From Devosia sp. Root436 (GTDB taxonomy: Bacteria > Pseudomonadota > Alphaproteobacteria > Rhizobiales > Devosiaceae), in NCBI RefSeq assembly GCF_001426345.1, contig NZ_LMEM01000009.1:636540-700539 (forward strand): a DNA stretch of 64,000 nt, given 5' to 3'. Shown here piece by piece: positions 41,453 to 50,060 of this stretch. Position 1 is the stretch's first letter. Every line of letters starts with the position of its first letter. The position numbers and the translations under genes are program-made. Below the pieces are notes generated by a model. It was given only the letters and a program-made list of their open reading frames with translations, did not search any database and was not told where the DNA came from.

Positions 41453-41869
41453 TCAACCGCCGCCGGCGAACCCGCGCGCCGCGGCGCCGATCAGCTGGCC
41501 AATGGTTTCCGCGATGACGGCCTGGCCGGCAGTTGACCCCGCACCGGCGGCTATCGTCTTCAGCTGCGTGCCGACTGCACCCTTATCGGTAGGCATGGCG
41601 TGACCAATGGCGTCCATGGCCTTGCTCGTCAGGTGCACGCCGTACGCTTCCCCCTCGCTGTCTTGGCTGAAATGCACGAAGCCTTCGTTCTTCAGCCATA
41701 GGAACAGGTCGTCGAAAAGCTCCGCTTCATCGCCAAGGTCGGGACCGACCCCGCACTGTACAGACAAGTCCATCCCGTTGAAGTCCAGCCTGCGTGGCCA
41801 TGCCTCGGACAGCTGCCCCAGCGCATAGAGCGTCCACGTCTTGCCGATCTCGTTGTTGGTCAGGCTCAT
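41453..41869 (-). CDS. hypothetical protein with Gly/Ala-rich tail
   Basis: A 138-residue protein. The N-terminal 90 residues look like a small winged-helix (EIGKTWTLYALGQLSEA, DDLFLWLKNEGFVHFSQ, AYGVHLTSKAMDAIG). The C-terminal 45 are small, hydrophobic residues (IAAGAGSTAGQAVIAETIGQ). The start overlaps the end of the upstream frame (ATGA). Function is unknown. Confidence 0.58.
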   Translation of the reverse strand: MSLTNNEIGKTWTLYALGQLSEAWPRRLDFNGMDLSVQCGVGPDLGDEAELFDDLFLWLKNEGFVHFSQDSEGEAYGVHLTSKAMDAIGHAMPTDKGAVGTQLKTIAAGAGSTAGQAVIAETIGQLIGAAARGFAGGG

Positions 41870-42219
41870 GTCCCCTCCGGAGGCGCTTTAGGTTGCCCAG
41901 GTGCACTATATAGCTCGTCGCGCCAATAATTGTATCCGTCGTACCCCGGCGGGCCTGCGGACCTTCAGCATCCCGACATCGGAGTTGGACGGTACCGCTG
42001 CCGAACCCGCCAAAAACCAGAGCTCTCGCATCGCGGGCACCTGCCGCCAAACAGGTCTTCGAGGAACAAGTCCGGGTGGTAGGTCTCCACCAAGTCGCTG
42101 GCGAGGTAGATCTGCCATCGCCGACAAAGATCGCACCTCCAGACCAATAGCAGCCCTTCGCCGGCGGCTTGGCCAAGACTAGGCCTGTAGAACTCGCGGC
42201 TGGGTGGGCTGTTAGTCAA
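41866..42219 (-). pseudogene. zinc-ribbon protein gene with two probable frameshifts
   Basis: From ATG 42219 the frame reads MTNSPPSREFYRPSLGQA and has a double zinc ribbon CDLCRRW and CPRCESSGFW, then stops early after RYRPTPMSGC. The next frame continues sensibly with DVGMLKVRRPAGVRRIQL. The first frame then resumes with WRDELYSAPGQPKAPPEGT and a stop overlapping the next ATG (41869). Reading through both changes gives about 117 residues. Two single-base changes would be needed, so the gene is probably inactive, or shortened to 84 residues. Confidence 0.55.
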
Positions 42220-42265
42220 TCTGGCTGATCGCCAATGGGCCTTTGTCGATGTTCACGGCCACCTT

Positions 42266-42484
42266 TTAGGGCACGGACAATCGGTAGCAGTCAGTCTCCA
42301 GGTTGAACTCCGCAAAACGGAAGCCCTCGCGCCAGATCGCCCAGGCATCTGCTTCCGTGAGTGCCAGTTTTTCCGGTACACGGCCCTTCGCTTCCGTCAG
42401 AAACCATGCCATCGCCGCCTCCAGTTTGTTCTTTATATGTTCTAGGTTCGAACTGGGATAAGAGTCCATAGGGCTGTCGATCAC
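42266..42484 (-). CDS. small hypothetical protein
   Basis: A 72-residue protein, start GTG 42484 or ATG 42469. Helix NLEHIKNKLEAAMAWFLTEA is followed by EADAWAIWREGFRFAEFNLE, rich in aromatic residues. It is the first of three minus-strand genes. No family is recognised. Confidence 0.5.
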   Translation of the reverse strand: MIDSPMDSYPSSNLEHIKNKLEAAMAWFLTEAKGRVPEKLALTEADAWAIWREGFRFAEFNLETDCYRLSVP

Positions 42485-42535
42485 GTCGCTGCATCGGCTA
42501 CACTTGACGACTAGAATTTTCGAGATTCGGACCGC

Positions 42536-43408
42536 ATGGCGTTCTTCGAGTACCAGCCGACCAGCACGATCTACCAGTACACATCGGCTGAAGGCTTCGA
42601 GGCCATCGTTGCCGGCAAGAAGCTATGGTTCTCCGACGTCATAGCGGCGAACGATCCGCGCGAGATCAAGCTAGGCCAGCAGCACTTCCTGGAGGCCGTG
42701 AAGTCGATCAAGGACAACGAGGTCGACGGGGTCACCAGCCAGGCGCTGCACGCCTTTGCGGCGCGGTTGATGAAGTACCAGCGCGAGAGCACCTGCTTCA
42801 CCTGCTGCTTCACCATGAACGCCGACAACCTGCCGATGTGGGGGTCGTATGGTGCCAACTACACTGGCCTGGCCATAGGCTTCCGACCGACCGCCCTGGC
42901 CGCTGTGCCGGCCCGGGTGCAACGGGTCAATTACCTGGACGAGGAGACACCGGCGGGCTTCAAGGAACTTGCCCTGCAGGTTGCGCTGGACCTGCTGCGG
43001 CCAGGGGCAGATGCCGAGCTCTTTGCCACAGTCAGGGCGTTCGCCGGAGTTACCGCCCTCAAGCATGACACCTGGTCCCATGAGCGCGAGATCCGGATGA
43101 TTTACAACCAGCGCCACATGAAGCCGGATTCCCGCGAGCCCATAACCTTCCTTACTGCGGAACACCCGGACGGGCAGATGGTGGAGTGGCGCGAACCCTT
43201 CGTTCGGGAGGTGAATGGGCGGGAAGTGAAGTACGTCGAATTCCCCTTCGGACGCTACAGCTCCGGCGCCATCGACCCTCGCAAAGCCATCGCCACGGTG
43301 GTCATGGGGCCGAATTGCAAGCTCGGGCGCGAAGAGGTCGAAGCCCTGCTGGTCGGCAACGCGTTCTTCGATTTCAAGATCGTGGCTTCGGACTGCCAGA
43401 TCCGCTGA
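42536..43408 (+). CDS. DUF2971-family protein
   Basis: A 290-residue protein. The family start is clear: IYQYTSAEGFEAIVAGKKLWFSDVIAANDPRE, then CFTCCFTMNADNLPMWGSYG, and later HDTWSHEREIRMIYN. DUF2971 proteins are widespread, often in mobile elements and defence islands, and have no settled biochemical role. It stands alone on this strand, divergent from three small genes and followed by a repeat-rich region. Confidence 0.82.
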   Translation: MAFFEYQPTSTIYQYTSAEGFEAIVAGKKLWFSDVIAANDPREIKLGQQHFLEAVKSIKDNEVDGVTSQALHAFAARLMKYQRESTCFTCCFTMNADNLPMWGSYGANYTGLAIGFRPTALAAVPARVQRVNYLDEETPAGFKELALQVALDLLRPGADAELFATVRAFAGVTALKHDTWSHEREIRMIYNQRHMKPDSREPITFLTAEHPDGQMVEWREPFVREVNGREVKYVEFPFGRYSSGAIDPRKAIATVVMGPNCKLGREEVEALLVGNAFFDFKIVASDCQIR

Positions 43409-43411
43409 CTG

Positions 43412-43560
43412 TTTCCCCCACTGATTTCCCCCATTGTCGTGGTGAAGTTAGTGGGGAACTCCCGTAAATTTGTGGGGGATATCAAACCATTGAAATCGTT
43501 TGTTTTTCTGAAAAATGATGGGCGATGCCCATAATTTCCAACCCCGAAATCGTGGGGGAA
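43412..43560. repeat. cluster of short C5/G5 repeats, iteron-like
   Basis: TTTCCCCCA occurs at 43412-43420 and 43425-43433. Its reverse complement or close variants occur as TGGGGAA (43452), TGGGGGAT (43473-43480) and TGGGGGAA (43553-43560). A perfect dyad ATGGGC-gat-GCCCAT is at 43518-43532. The stretch is otherwise AT-rich. This may be an origin, operator array or recombination-directionality site. Confidence 0.45.
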
Positions 43561-43633
43561 GAAATCGGGTAACCGAGTTTTCACCCTCCACTTGCTGCCG
43601 TGGAGCCGTCCGGTATCGCAGCGAGGCGCCAGC

Positions 43634-43819
43634 ATGACAGACGCCGCTGCATTCCTGGGGATGAGCCAGGTGACCTATGAACGGGTCTACCGCAAAATCT
43701 CGCCGACGCTCCGGGGACCGGGATTCGTGTCGCCGCCGATCTGGCTGATCTTCGATCCGAAGTACCATCCGAGTGAAATCGTGGTCGACGATGGCGGCTG
43801 GCTGGAGGAGGCTGCCTAG
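43634..43819 (+). CDS. small AlpA/excisionase-like protein
   Basis: A 61-residue protein from ATG 43634. MTDAAAFLGMSQVTYERVYRKIS has the short winged-HTH pattern of AlpA and excisionase proteins; the rest forms short strands (PPIWLIFDPKYHPSEIVVDDG). It follows the cluster of short repeats. It might be the recombination directionality factor for the island integrase, but it lies far from it, so this is tentative. Confidence 0.5.
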   Translation: MTDAAAFLGMSQVTYERVYRKISPTLRGPGFVSPPIWLIFDPKYHPSEIVVDDGGWLEEAA

Positions 43820-44439
43820 ACTTCGTCGTCTGGGTCGATGTCGCCGTCGATCAGCGTCAACCCGTGCATGCCCTGGCCGCTGATTGTCTCCCAGACTTCG
43901 ATCTGCGCCGCCGCCAGGAGTTCATGCCATATCTGGTCGGTGTCGTCGTAGGCCATCGTCATGAACTCAGGATTGACCATCGCTTCCCATTCGGTCTCCT
44001 TGCGCTGAAGCTTGTATGCCTCGTCATAGGTGCCAACGAAGATCTCGTTGTCGGCGTAGGTCCGGGGCTTGCCGTGCGCCAACGTGTTCCGCAGTTTCTT
44101 CAGCGGGCCCACGGTTGAATAGGGCCGCGCCTCCATGTTCGGCGTCAGACCGAATAGCTCGAGCAGCGTCGTAAGCTTGTCGTCGAGGTTCTTTCCCCGC
44201 CACTTCGGCACATTCTTCGTCATCCCGAGGAAGTTGAGGTTCGCCTCGAACGCGAAGGCCGTCATCGTCAGCGTGGCCATCATCTCCAGGAAGATGCCGT
44301 CTCGGTCATCGTTTGCCAGACGCTCGAGCACCCGCTTCTTGAAGTAGTGCGCGGTGTTCGACAGGTCGTTGTGGATGTTGTCCACTATTTCCCGCTCGAT
44401 CAGCACCCGCATTTTCCGCTGTGGCTTATCGTCTGTCAT
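43816..44439 (-). CDS. hypothetical protein with HEPN-like motif
   Basis: A 207-residue helical protein. The segment LKKLRNTLAHGKPRTY contains R-x4-H (RNTLAH), the catalytic signature of HEPN RNases and related toxins. N-terminal EREIVDNIHNDLSNTAHYFKKRVLE and TMTAFAFEANLNFLG are typical HEPN-like helices. It converges on the AlpA-like gene with a 4-bp overlap. Whether it cleaves RNA or is a structural HEPN is not clear. Confidence 0.55.
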   Translation of the reverse strand: MTDDKPQRKMRVLIEREIVDNIHNDLSNTAHYFKKRVLERLANDDRDGIFLEMMATLTMTAFAFEANLNFLGMTKNVPKWRGKNLDDKLTTLLELFGLTPNMEARPYSTVGPLKKLRNTLAHGKPRTYADNEIFVGTYDEAYKLQRKETEWEAMVNPEFMTMAYDDTDQIWHELLAAAQIEVWETISGQGMHGLTLIDGDIDPDDEV

Positions 44440-44913
44440 CGCAGCCTCCCTGAACGGATGTTCTCATAGGCCACGTTTCGCCCATGTAACACCGGGAACA
44501 AAATGACACTATGAAATAGTAGTATTCCATCATGACACGGTGTAACCCCAGCGAAACGGGCACTCCGAAAATTCGGTCGGGTAACCCTATATCCTTGCGC
44601 TGCCTTGCCAGCGGTGCCGACGACCTGCCAGAAATGGTGCGGTCTCCGGGCCGATGCATAACCATCAGCTCCAGCTCAGGCTGTCGAAATATGTCGGTCG
44701 GATCTGGATCGAGGTGAGAGATGGTCTACCGCGCGTGGATGCAAGACGCTGAGACGGTCGGCTTTCGACCCCATCTAGGTCGTAACGAGCTATATTAGCT
44801 GCTCCTAAAAGCAGCCGTCATTTGAATGAGCTGAGTACATAGGCACGATGATGAAACGCCGCTATGTTACCTCACGGTTGCGCAGTTGATGTGGTCAATC
44901 ACAGGGGAGGCGC
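44440..44913. other. intergenic, nothing assigned
   Basis: Frames here (44532-44717 plus, 44426-44665 minus) are Ser, Arg and Cys rich and have no ribosome site. A short hairpin GCTGCT/AGCAGC is at about 44798-44814, some 100 bp before the next gene. I see no tRNA or other RNA. Confidence 0.4.
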
Positions 44914-45609
44914 ATGGTCTTCGGACTTTTCACGAAGGGTAAGAAACTCGCCAACGCAGTTGCCGATCAAGTGGGCATTAAGCGCGATCTTTTCGACACG
45001 GCGCTGTTGGAGATGGGTGTTTCCTGGATGACATGGAAATCATTTGAGGACAGCGCCTTAACCCCAAGGATGTTGGCCGATGAAATCCGTCCCCAAGTCG
45101 TTCAAGGGCTGAACGTCTTGAAGCAGAAATTCGGTGATTTGGATGAGATTACAAAAGCGATCAACAAAGTGAGCCAAGATGACCTCATGATGGATATTGA
45201 GGCCATGAAGATAGCGAAGGAGAAGATGCTGGTCGAACCTGTCTTGGCTGAGACTGACCGCGACGGCAGCCCTCGAAGCGCAGTGGAAGCCCAACGCGAT
45301 GCCGCGTTTAGCGATTGGATTGAGTTTCGGCAAATTCCTGGCGGAATGGATGCCGCTCGTGTCCTAAGCTGCGTCTGGGCTAATGTCGCGGAACGAGCAC
45401 AGACCGTCCCCGATATTGCATATATGGTCAACATACCACTTGAACGGACGGAAATCGCGTGCAGGTCCCTCAAGGTCACTGGCACCATGGTGTTTGGGAC
45501 AGGACGAGACGGCCAAGAGTACCTGAAGCTGAATGACGTAGGTATGTCGGCAGGCAAGCAAATCAGCCGCCAGTGGATGTCGATAACCAGACTCTATCCT
45601 CTCCCCTAG
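44914..45609 (+). CDS. hypothetical protein with C-terminal winged helix
   Basis: A 231-residue protein starting MVFGLFTKGKKLANAVADQV behind GGGGAGG. The N-terminal FGLFTKGKK recalls the start of the 40340 product. The middle is helical; residues about 130-185 (FRQIPGGMDAARVLSCVWANVA, then IAYMVNIPLERTEIACRSLK) look like a winged helix. GC content is lower than in neighbours, hinting at a separate origin. Function is unknown. Confidence 0.58.
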   Translation: MVFGLFTKGKKLANAVADQVGIKRDLFDTALLEMGVSWMTWKSFEDSALTPRMLADEIRPQVVQGLNVLKQKFGDLDEITKAINKVSQDDLMMDIEAMKIAKEKMLVEPVLAETDRDGSPRSAVEAQRDAAFSDWIEFRQIPGGMDAARVLSCVWANVAERAQTVPDIAYMVNIPLERTEIACRSLKVTGTMVFGTGRDGQEYLKLNDVGMSAGKQISRQWMSITRLYPLP

Positions 45610-45701
45610 GTCGGCACCTGCTTGGTCTGATCAAATGATCGCGCGGCTTTAGCGTGGGCAATACACAGCGGGTATAGCCGTCTGCTTTGAACGTACACCA
45701 C

Positions 45702-46202
45702 TCAAAAGCCGCCGTTCCGCTCACCACCCCATTCGGGCCACTCCGCTGTTGCCATCGCGACCCGGTAGAAGCGGACGTCAGGAGCTTTGGCCACATCTTC
45801 GTTCGCGGCTTCGACGCTCTCGAACTCAGTTACGTCCGGACGATAGATTGCCCGCGCGTCGGGAGTATCGAGCAGGCCCATAATTCGATCACGACCCCCT
45901 GTCGTCCAGGTCGCTGCCAGGAAGGCCGCGTTGCAAGATGCGGACAGACTCCTCGACCAAGTCGGACGGGGTAATGTTCGGAATCATCATTTCGCCCTCA
46001 CCGCATTTCGCCCTCACCGCTTCGGGCCAACATCATCCTGTCGCGCTGGGCAGGAGCTGCCGGCGGTGTGGGATGGGCCGCACACGATGGATATCGCCGT
46101 TCCGCTCGCGAACGAATACGTTAGGGAATACGGGTACCCGACATCGAGAGCAGTCAGCTGTGGGACTCGGCGTAGGGCAAACTTCAAACGGGGATCGGTC
46201 AT
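45702..46202 (-). pseudogene. probable broken gene in three small frames
   Basis: Minus-strand frames in order: 46202-46014 (62 residues, MTDPRLKFALRRVPQLTALD); then MMIPNITPSDLVEESVRILQ ending DLDDRGS at a run of five G; then MGLLDTPDARAIYRPDVTEF and WPEWGGERNGGF (ATG 45881, stop 45702). The last two join into one sensible protein if one base is gained or lost in the G-run (DLDDRG, then RDRIMGLLDTPD). The 16-bp tandem repeat separates the first two. Either one gene has decayed, or small independent proteins are made. Confidence 0.4.
45989..46020. repeat. 16-bp tandem duplication
   Basis: ATTTCGCCCTCACCGC is repeated exactly twice (45989-46004, 46005-46020). Read on the minus strand, each unit holds GTGAGGG followed by an ATG context, so the duplication copies a ribosome-site-like stretch in front of a small open frame. 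Confidence 0.85.
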
Positions 46203-46217
46203 GAATAGGCGCCAGGC

Positions 46218-46721
46218 ATGAGCGAAAGTTATCCTCTGACTTTCAACGACGAGGACCTGCGGCTCTATGAGAAGCTAGACGCCGCGGCACGTGACCTGCA
46301 CGACTCGATGGCATACGGCGCTTTCATCATGAAGAAGGGCTGGAAGGCGAAACCCTGGAGTCGCGGCTCGATCTACCTGCAACAGTCCGCATTCGTCACC
46401 AGCATGATCGTGTCCTACGTCCGCGCCTTTTCGACGAGTTTCGGCTGGCCGAAACTGCCTCCCGCCTACGTGGATGCCTTCGACGAAACGGAGAAGGCCT
46501 TGCACGAACGGATCGTCACGCAACGCAACCAGCTTTACGCCCACACGGATTCGGTCAGTTACCCGGTCAAACCGTGGGCCTCCGAGATCCACTCGGACAT
46601 CATCCAATTCCGGGTCCTGGAGTTGCCCTATGACGACATCCTGAAGCTCGCGGAAATGTGCCGGAAGATCGTGCATCTCTGCAAGGTCGACCAGAAAGCT
46701 ATCAAGGACCGTTATCTCTAG
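46218..46721 (+). CDS. hypothetical protein with possible HEPN motif
   Basis: A 167-residue helical protein, [20 protein letters not shown]. It contains [17 protein letters not shown] with R-x5-H (RNQLYAH), within the HEPN spacing, and a preceding long helix [16 protein letters not shown]. It converges on umuC with a 4-bp overlap of the ends. If a HEPN protein, it is the second within 3 kb. Without a partner toxin or antitoxin gene the role is open. Confidence 0.55.
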   Translation: MSESYPLTFNDEDLRLYEKLDAAARDLHDSMAYGAFIMKKGWKAKPWSRGSIYLQQSAFVTSMIVSYVRAFSTSFGWPKLPPAYVDAFDETEKALHERIVTQRNQLYAHTDSVSYPVKPWASEIHSDIIQFRVLELPYDDILKLAEMCRKIVHLCKVDQKAIKDRYL

Positions 46722-47983
46722 CGGCACTCGGGCAACTCGTCCCATCGGGTGGTAAACCGCGGCGATCGCATCTCAAACTTCGTCGTGAACGCGCTTCTCG
46801 CCGCGATGCCCACCGCCGCTGGTACGACCGTAGCCCGGCCCCAACGCCGATTCGCCTCGTCCATCGCCGCCATTACCTTCGACGCCCGATCGTGGTCCAA
46901 GTTGTCGAACAACGCCCGTTGCGGGATCGGCGGCGGCATCAGGTCCTGGGTGATGATGCCAGCCTTACTGTACCGGTAACCCGACTTCCACAAGGCGTCG
47001 ACGGCGCGCCTGGCCGCCTTGATCAGGGTCAGGGTGTCGTTGGTCGCCTCGGGGATGTCGACGGTCATAGAGACGTTGCGCTGCGGCTCGTCGTCGTTGA
47101 ACTGGCTGGTGTGCATGAAGACGGTCACGTGATCCGTGGCCAGCCCGTGCCGGCGGAGCTTCTCTCCCAGGCGGGTCGCATAGTCGGCAACGGCCTGTTC
47201 CATTTCGACCTTTGTCGTCACGCGGCTGCCGAACGACCTGGTCACTGCGCATCCCTTTCTCTGCGGCGCCACGGTCTCCAGGGCGATACAGGGTCGTCCA
47301 TTGAGTTCGTGGATGATCCGCTCGCCGACGACGGTCATGATCTGCCTGGCAAGCTTGGGGTCCATGTCCCGGAGCTGGCCGGCGAACCGGATGTTCAATG
47401 CCGCGAGTTTGAGTTGGCTTGCCCGCCCGATGCCCCAGACGTCCCCGACAGGGAAGTCGGCCATGACGTGGGTTTGCTCCGCCGGATCGGAGAGGTCCAG
47501 GACCCCTCCGGGCAGCTTCTTGGCGGCCTTGTTGGCCAGCTTGGCCAGGGTCTTCGTCGGACCGATGCCGACGCATGTGGGGATGCCGGTCCACTGCCGC
47601 GTCGTCGAGCGCAGGTCGCTGGCCCAGGCAGTCCGGTCTTTCACCGGCAGCCGGCTGACGTCGATGAAGCTCTCGTCGATCGAGTAGATCTCCACGTCCG
47701 GGGAGAACGTGTCATAGATCGCGTTCATCCGCCGGCTCATGTCGCCATACAGGGCGTAGTTCGATGAGAACACGGCCACCTTGCTGTCCCGGCACAGGTC
47801 GCGGATCTGGAACATCGGCTGGCCCATCTTGATCCCGAGGGCTTTCGCCTCCGCGGTTCGGGCGACCGCGCACCCATCGTTATTAGATAGGACGATGACC
47901 GGTCGCCGCTCGAGCTTGGCGTCGAAGACCCGCTCGCAGGAACAATAAAAGCTGTTGCCGTCGATCAGGGCCAGCGCGCTCAT
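46718..47983 (-). CDS. umuC: UmuC, Y-family DNA polymerase V catalytic subunit
   Basis: A 421-residue translesion polymerase. Palm-domain motifs: [17 protein letters not shown] at residues 4-20 (metal Asp), [20 protein letters not shown], and [11 protein letters not shown] with the catalytic Asp-Glu near 105. The middle carries the helix-hairpin-helix [19 protein letters not shown], and the C-terminus has the UmuC DUF4113-type tail. The ATG at 47983 overlaps the umuD stop (ATGA); a long open extension upstream in the same frame lies over umuD and is not coding. Bypass of lesions after SOS induction is the expected role. Confidence 0.95.
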   Translation of the reverse strand: MSALALIDGNSFYCSCERVFDAKLERRPVIVLSNNDGCAVARTAEAKALGIKMGQPMFQIRDLCRDSKVAVFSSNYALYGDMSRRMNAIYDTFSPDVEIYSIDESFIDVSRLPVKDRTAWASDLRSTTRQWTGIPTCVGIGPTKTLAKLANKAAKKLPGGVLDLSDPAEQTHVMADFPVGDVWGIGRASQLKLAALNIRFAGQLRDMDPKLARQIMTVVGERIIHELNGRPCIALETVAPQRKGCAVTRSFGSRVTTKVEMEQAVADYATRLGEKLRRHGLATDHVTVFMHTSQFNDDEPQRNVSMTVDIPEATNDTLTLIKAARRAVDALWKSGYRYSKAGIITQDLMPPPIPQRALFDNLDHDRASKVMAAMDEANRRWGRATVVPAAVGIAARSAFTTKFEMRSPRFTTRWDELPECR

Positions 47984-48435
47984 TTCTTGAGGTCGCGGAT
48001 GGTCGCGGTGACGACGCCCCAGATGCTGACCTCCATGCCATCGGCGATCGTATGGGCCGGCAACTTGGCGTTCTCGTTGTGGAGGACCATCACCCCGCCG
48101 CGGCGGTTCAGGCGCTTCAATGTCGGTTCGCCGTCGATGATCGCCAGGACAATGGAGCGGTGCTTGGGCTGGAGGCTGCGGTCGACCACGACCACGTCGC
48201 CCGGGAAAATCTTCACGTCGATCATGCAATCGCCGACGACGCGCCACAGGAAGGTCGCGGTCGGATTCTGGACCAGCACTTGGTTGAGGTCGATCATCTC
48301 CTCGATGAAGTCGTCCGCTGGGCTCGGGAACCCCGCGTGGACGGACTGGCCGACGAGCGGGATCTCGAGGTGGATGAGGGTCGACAGCGGGACCGGCATA
48401 CCTCCCGGCGCCATGACAACACGACTGATCCGCAT
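47980..48435 (-). CDS. umuD: UmuD-like S24 peptidase-family protein with Cys in place of the catalytic Ser
   Basis: A 151-residue UmuD from ATG 48435 ([12 protein letters not shown]). The cleavage site is in [10 protein letters not shown] (A34-G35) and the general-base Lys is K107 in PTLKRL. The nucleophile position, in the block that reads GDSMID in E. coli UmuD, is GDCMID here, so C70 (codon TGC, 48228-48226) replaces Ser. The [11 protein letters not shown] segment is conserved. Self-cleavage may still occur with a Cys nucleophile, or be slow or lost. It is cotranscribed with umuC under an SOS box. Confidence 0.9.
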   Translation of the reverse strand: MRISRVVMAPGGMPVPLSTLIHLEIPLVGQSVHAGFPSPADDFIEEMIDLNQVLVQNPTATFLWRVVGDCMIDVKIFPGDVVVVDRSLQPKHRSIVLAIIDGEPTLKRLNRRGGVMVLHNENAKLPAHTIADGMEVSIWGVVTATIRDLKK

Positions 48436-48482
48436 GCTTCGACTCCCCGGCGACGACGGCACCAAGGCTGCGATATAGGCAT

Positions 48483-48497
48483 GAACAAACAGCGAAC
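48483..48497 (-). promoter_or_regulatory. LexA (SOS) box of umuDC
   Basis: GTTCGCTGTTTGTTC on the minus strand matches the alphaproteobacterial LexA site GTTC-N7-GTTC exactly. It lies 47 bp upstream of the umuD start in the divergent region with the 48563 gene, so it may control both. Confidence 0.82.
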
Positions 48498-48562
48498 GGA
48501 AGGCACGATAGCGGCGGCGCCTGAATCTCGTTACCTTGCGCCTGGGGATAAGAGGAAAGACG

Positions 48563-49033
48563 ATGGCGAAGATCGCATGGGGACGCGGGTTCTTCCGCGC
48601 CTGGATGTTGTTGGCAATCCTCTGGGTCGTCGGCGCCGGCATGATCGGTTGGGGTACTGTGATGGCTCCCTACGTCCGGGACATCGTCGTGACGGCGCCT
48701 AACGATCCGACAAAACCAGCCGAGATATTCTTCGAATTCAGCGACCAGCACGAAGCCCTCGACGACGCGGTGAAATCTGGCATTGCCGTGGAGAACCCGG
48801 TGCGCCCGGACGTGACGCTGTTCACCGCCAAGACGCTGCCGGCAGATCAGCTGACGGCCCGGCTCGCGGAGGCGCGCGTGCTCGTCGACGATTACTACCA
48901 GCGCGAGACGACGGCGAAGCGCAGCGCGGCGATCCCCACTGCCCTGTCAGCGGTGTTCATCCCGCCGTTGGTGCTCCTACTCTTGGGCTGGGCCATCGGG
49001 TGGGTGCTGTCCGGCTTCCGGAAGGCTGCATGA
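48563..49033 (+). CDS. hypothetical membrane protein
   Basis: A 156-residue protein from ATG 48563 behind AGAGGAAAG. Transmembrane helices near residues 12-34 ([19 protein letters not shown]) and 128-148 ([20 protein letters not shown]) flank a soluble loop of about 90 residues ([20 protein letters not shown]). It is divergent from umuDC across the SOS box and could be SOS-induced. No family is recognised. Confidence 0.65.
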   Translation: MAKIAWGRGFFRAWMLLAILWVVGAGMIGWGTVMAPYVRDIVVTAPNDPTKPAEIFFEFSDQHEALDDAVKSGIAVENPVRPDVTLFTAKTLPADQLTARLAEARVLVDDYYQRETTAKRSAAIPTALSAVFIPPLVLLLLGWAIGWVLSGFRKAA

Positions 49034-49037
49034 CCGC

Positions 49038-50003
49038 ATGGACCGCAACACGAACGGGCCGCCTCCCAATCCGCCCAAGAAGCACCACTACATCCCGGCC
49101 TTCTATCTAGCGCGCTGGGCGACCGGCGCGGACAAGCGGCTGTGCCAATACAGCAGGCCGCACAAGACGGTCGTCGCCAACCGCCGGCATCCCGAGGCCA
49201 CGGGGTTCGTGGAACGGCTCTACGAGCTCGAGGGCCTGGACGGGGAGTTGGCCCAGCAGGTCGAGAGCAAGTTTTTCAGTCCGGTCGACGGCGCCGCGGC
49301 TGATGCCTTGCTGCTGATGGAGACTGAAGGGAATCGTGCCGTCTGGGACCGGCGCCGGCGATCCGCCTGGTCGCGTTTCCTACACTCGGTGCTCGTCCGC
49401 GCGCCAGAGGACGTCGAGATCTTCAAGGTCGGGTGGCGCCGCCTGATGCTCACCGACAACAATGGCGAATGGGAAGCCCGGTACCAGGAACTCAAGGGAC
49501 CGAACGATCCCCCGACATATAAGGAGTTCATGCTCTCGTTCCCGGACGACGACCACAACCGTTCGGCCATGCGCGCGCTCGCGGGGATGATCGACAACGA
49601 GAACATCGGCCTGAAGATGAACCAGATGATCTGGCACATCTTCGACACGCCGAGGGGCGAGTATCCCTTGCTGACTTCTGACCGCCCGATCATCCGCACC
49701 AATGGCTTCCACGCCCAGAACGGCCACCTCGCCATGCCGATCGGGCCGCACAAGCTATTCATTGCTGCCAAGGACCAGGCGGCCTTGAGGCTGATGAGGA
49801 GCATCGCGCCGGGCCAAATGGTCCGGGAGGTCAACCGACAGATCACAGACTACGCCGTGAAATACGTCTACGGCGAGGATGACCGGCAACTCGACTTCGT
49901 CCAGAAGCACTTCGCGACCAAGAAGCAGCCTCGCTTGATGGCGTCCATCGCCGACAAGTACGAAGAGATGGCCGACCAGCTCCTGCCGAAGAAACAGGGT
50001 TAA
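49038..50003 (+). CDS. DUF4238-family protein
   Basis: A 321-residue protein. The family start KKHHYIPAFYLARWATG (residues 14-30) is diagnostic; further parts are FVERLYELEGLDG, PLLTSDRPIIRTNGF and GPHKLFIAAKDQAA. DUF4238 proteins are frequent in mobile elements and resistance islands; biochemical function is not established. The gene follows the membrane-protein gene by 4 bp and is the last before attR. Confidence 0.85.
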   Translation: MDRNTNGPPPNPPKKHHYIPAFYLARWATGADKRLCQYSRPHKTVVANRRHPEATGFVERLYELEGLDGELAQQVESKFFSPVDGAAADALLLMETEGNRAVWDRRRRSAWSRFLHSVLVRAPEDVEIFKVGWRRLMLTDNNGEWEARYQELKGPNDPPTYKEFMLSFPDDDHNRSAMRALAGMIDNENIGLKMNQMIWHIFDTPRGEYPLLTSDRPIIRTNGFHAQNGHLAMPIGPHKLFIAAKDQAALRLMRSIAPGQMVREVNRQITDYAVKYVYGEDDRQLDFVQKHFATKKQPRLMASIADKYEEMADQLLPKKQG

Positions 50004-50026
50004 CCAACGCGAGCAATCGCGTGTCG

Positions 50027-50045
50027 CCGTCCTAATCCCGTCCTA
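50027..50045 (+). promoter_or_regulatory. two arm-type integrase sites, right end
   Basis: CCGTCCTA occurs at 50027-50034 and, as CCCGTCCTA, at 50037-50045, in the same orientation as the three copies near attL. They lie 60-80 bp inside attR. Confidence 0.6.
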
Positions 50046-50060
50046 ATGCGACGGGGCCCT

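Noticed and set aside
47984-48751. N-terminal extension of UmuC in the same open frame
   Set aside because: It lies over umuD in another frame, has a low-complexity Arg/Pro/His composition and precedes the standard UmuC start.
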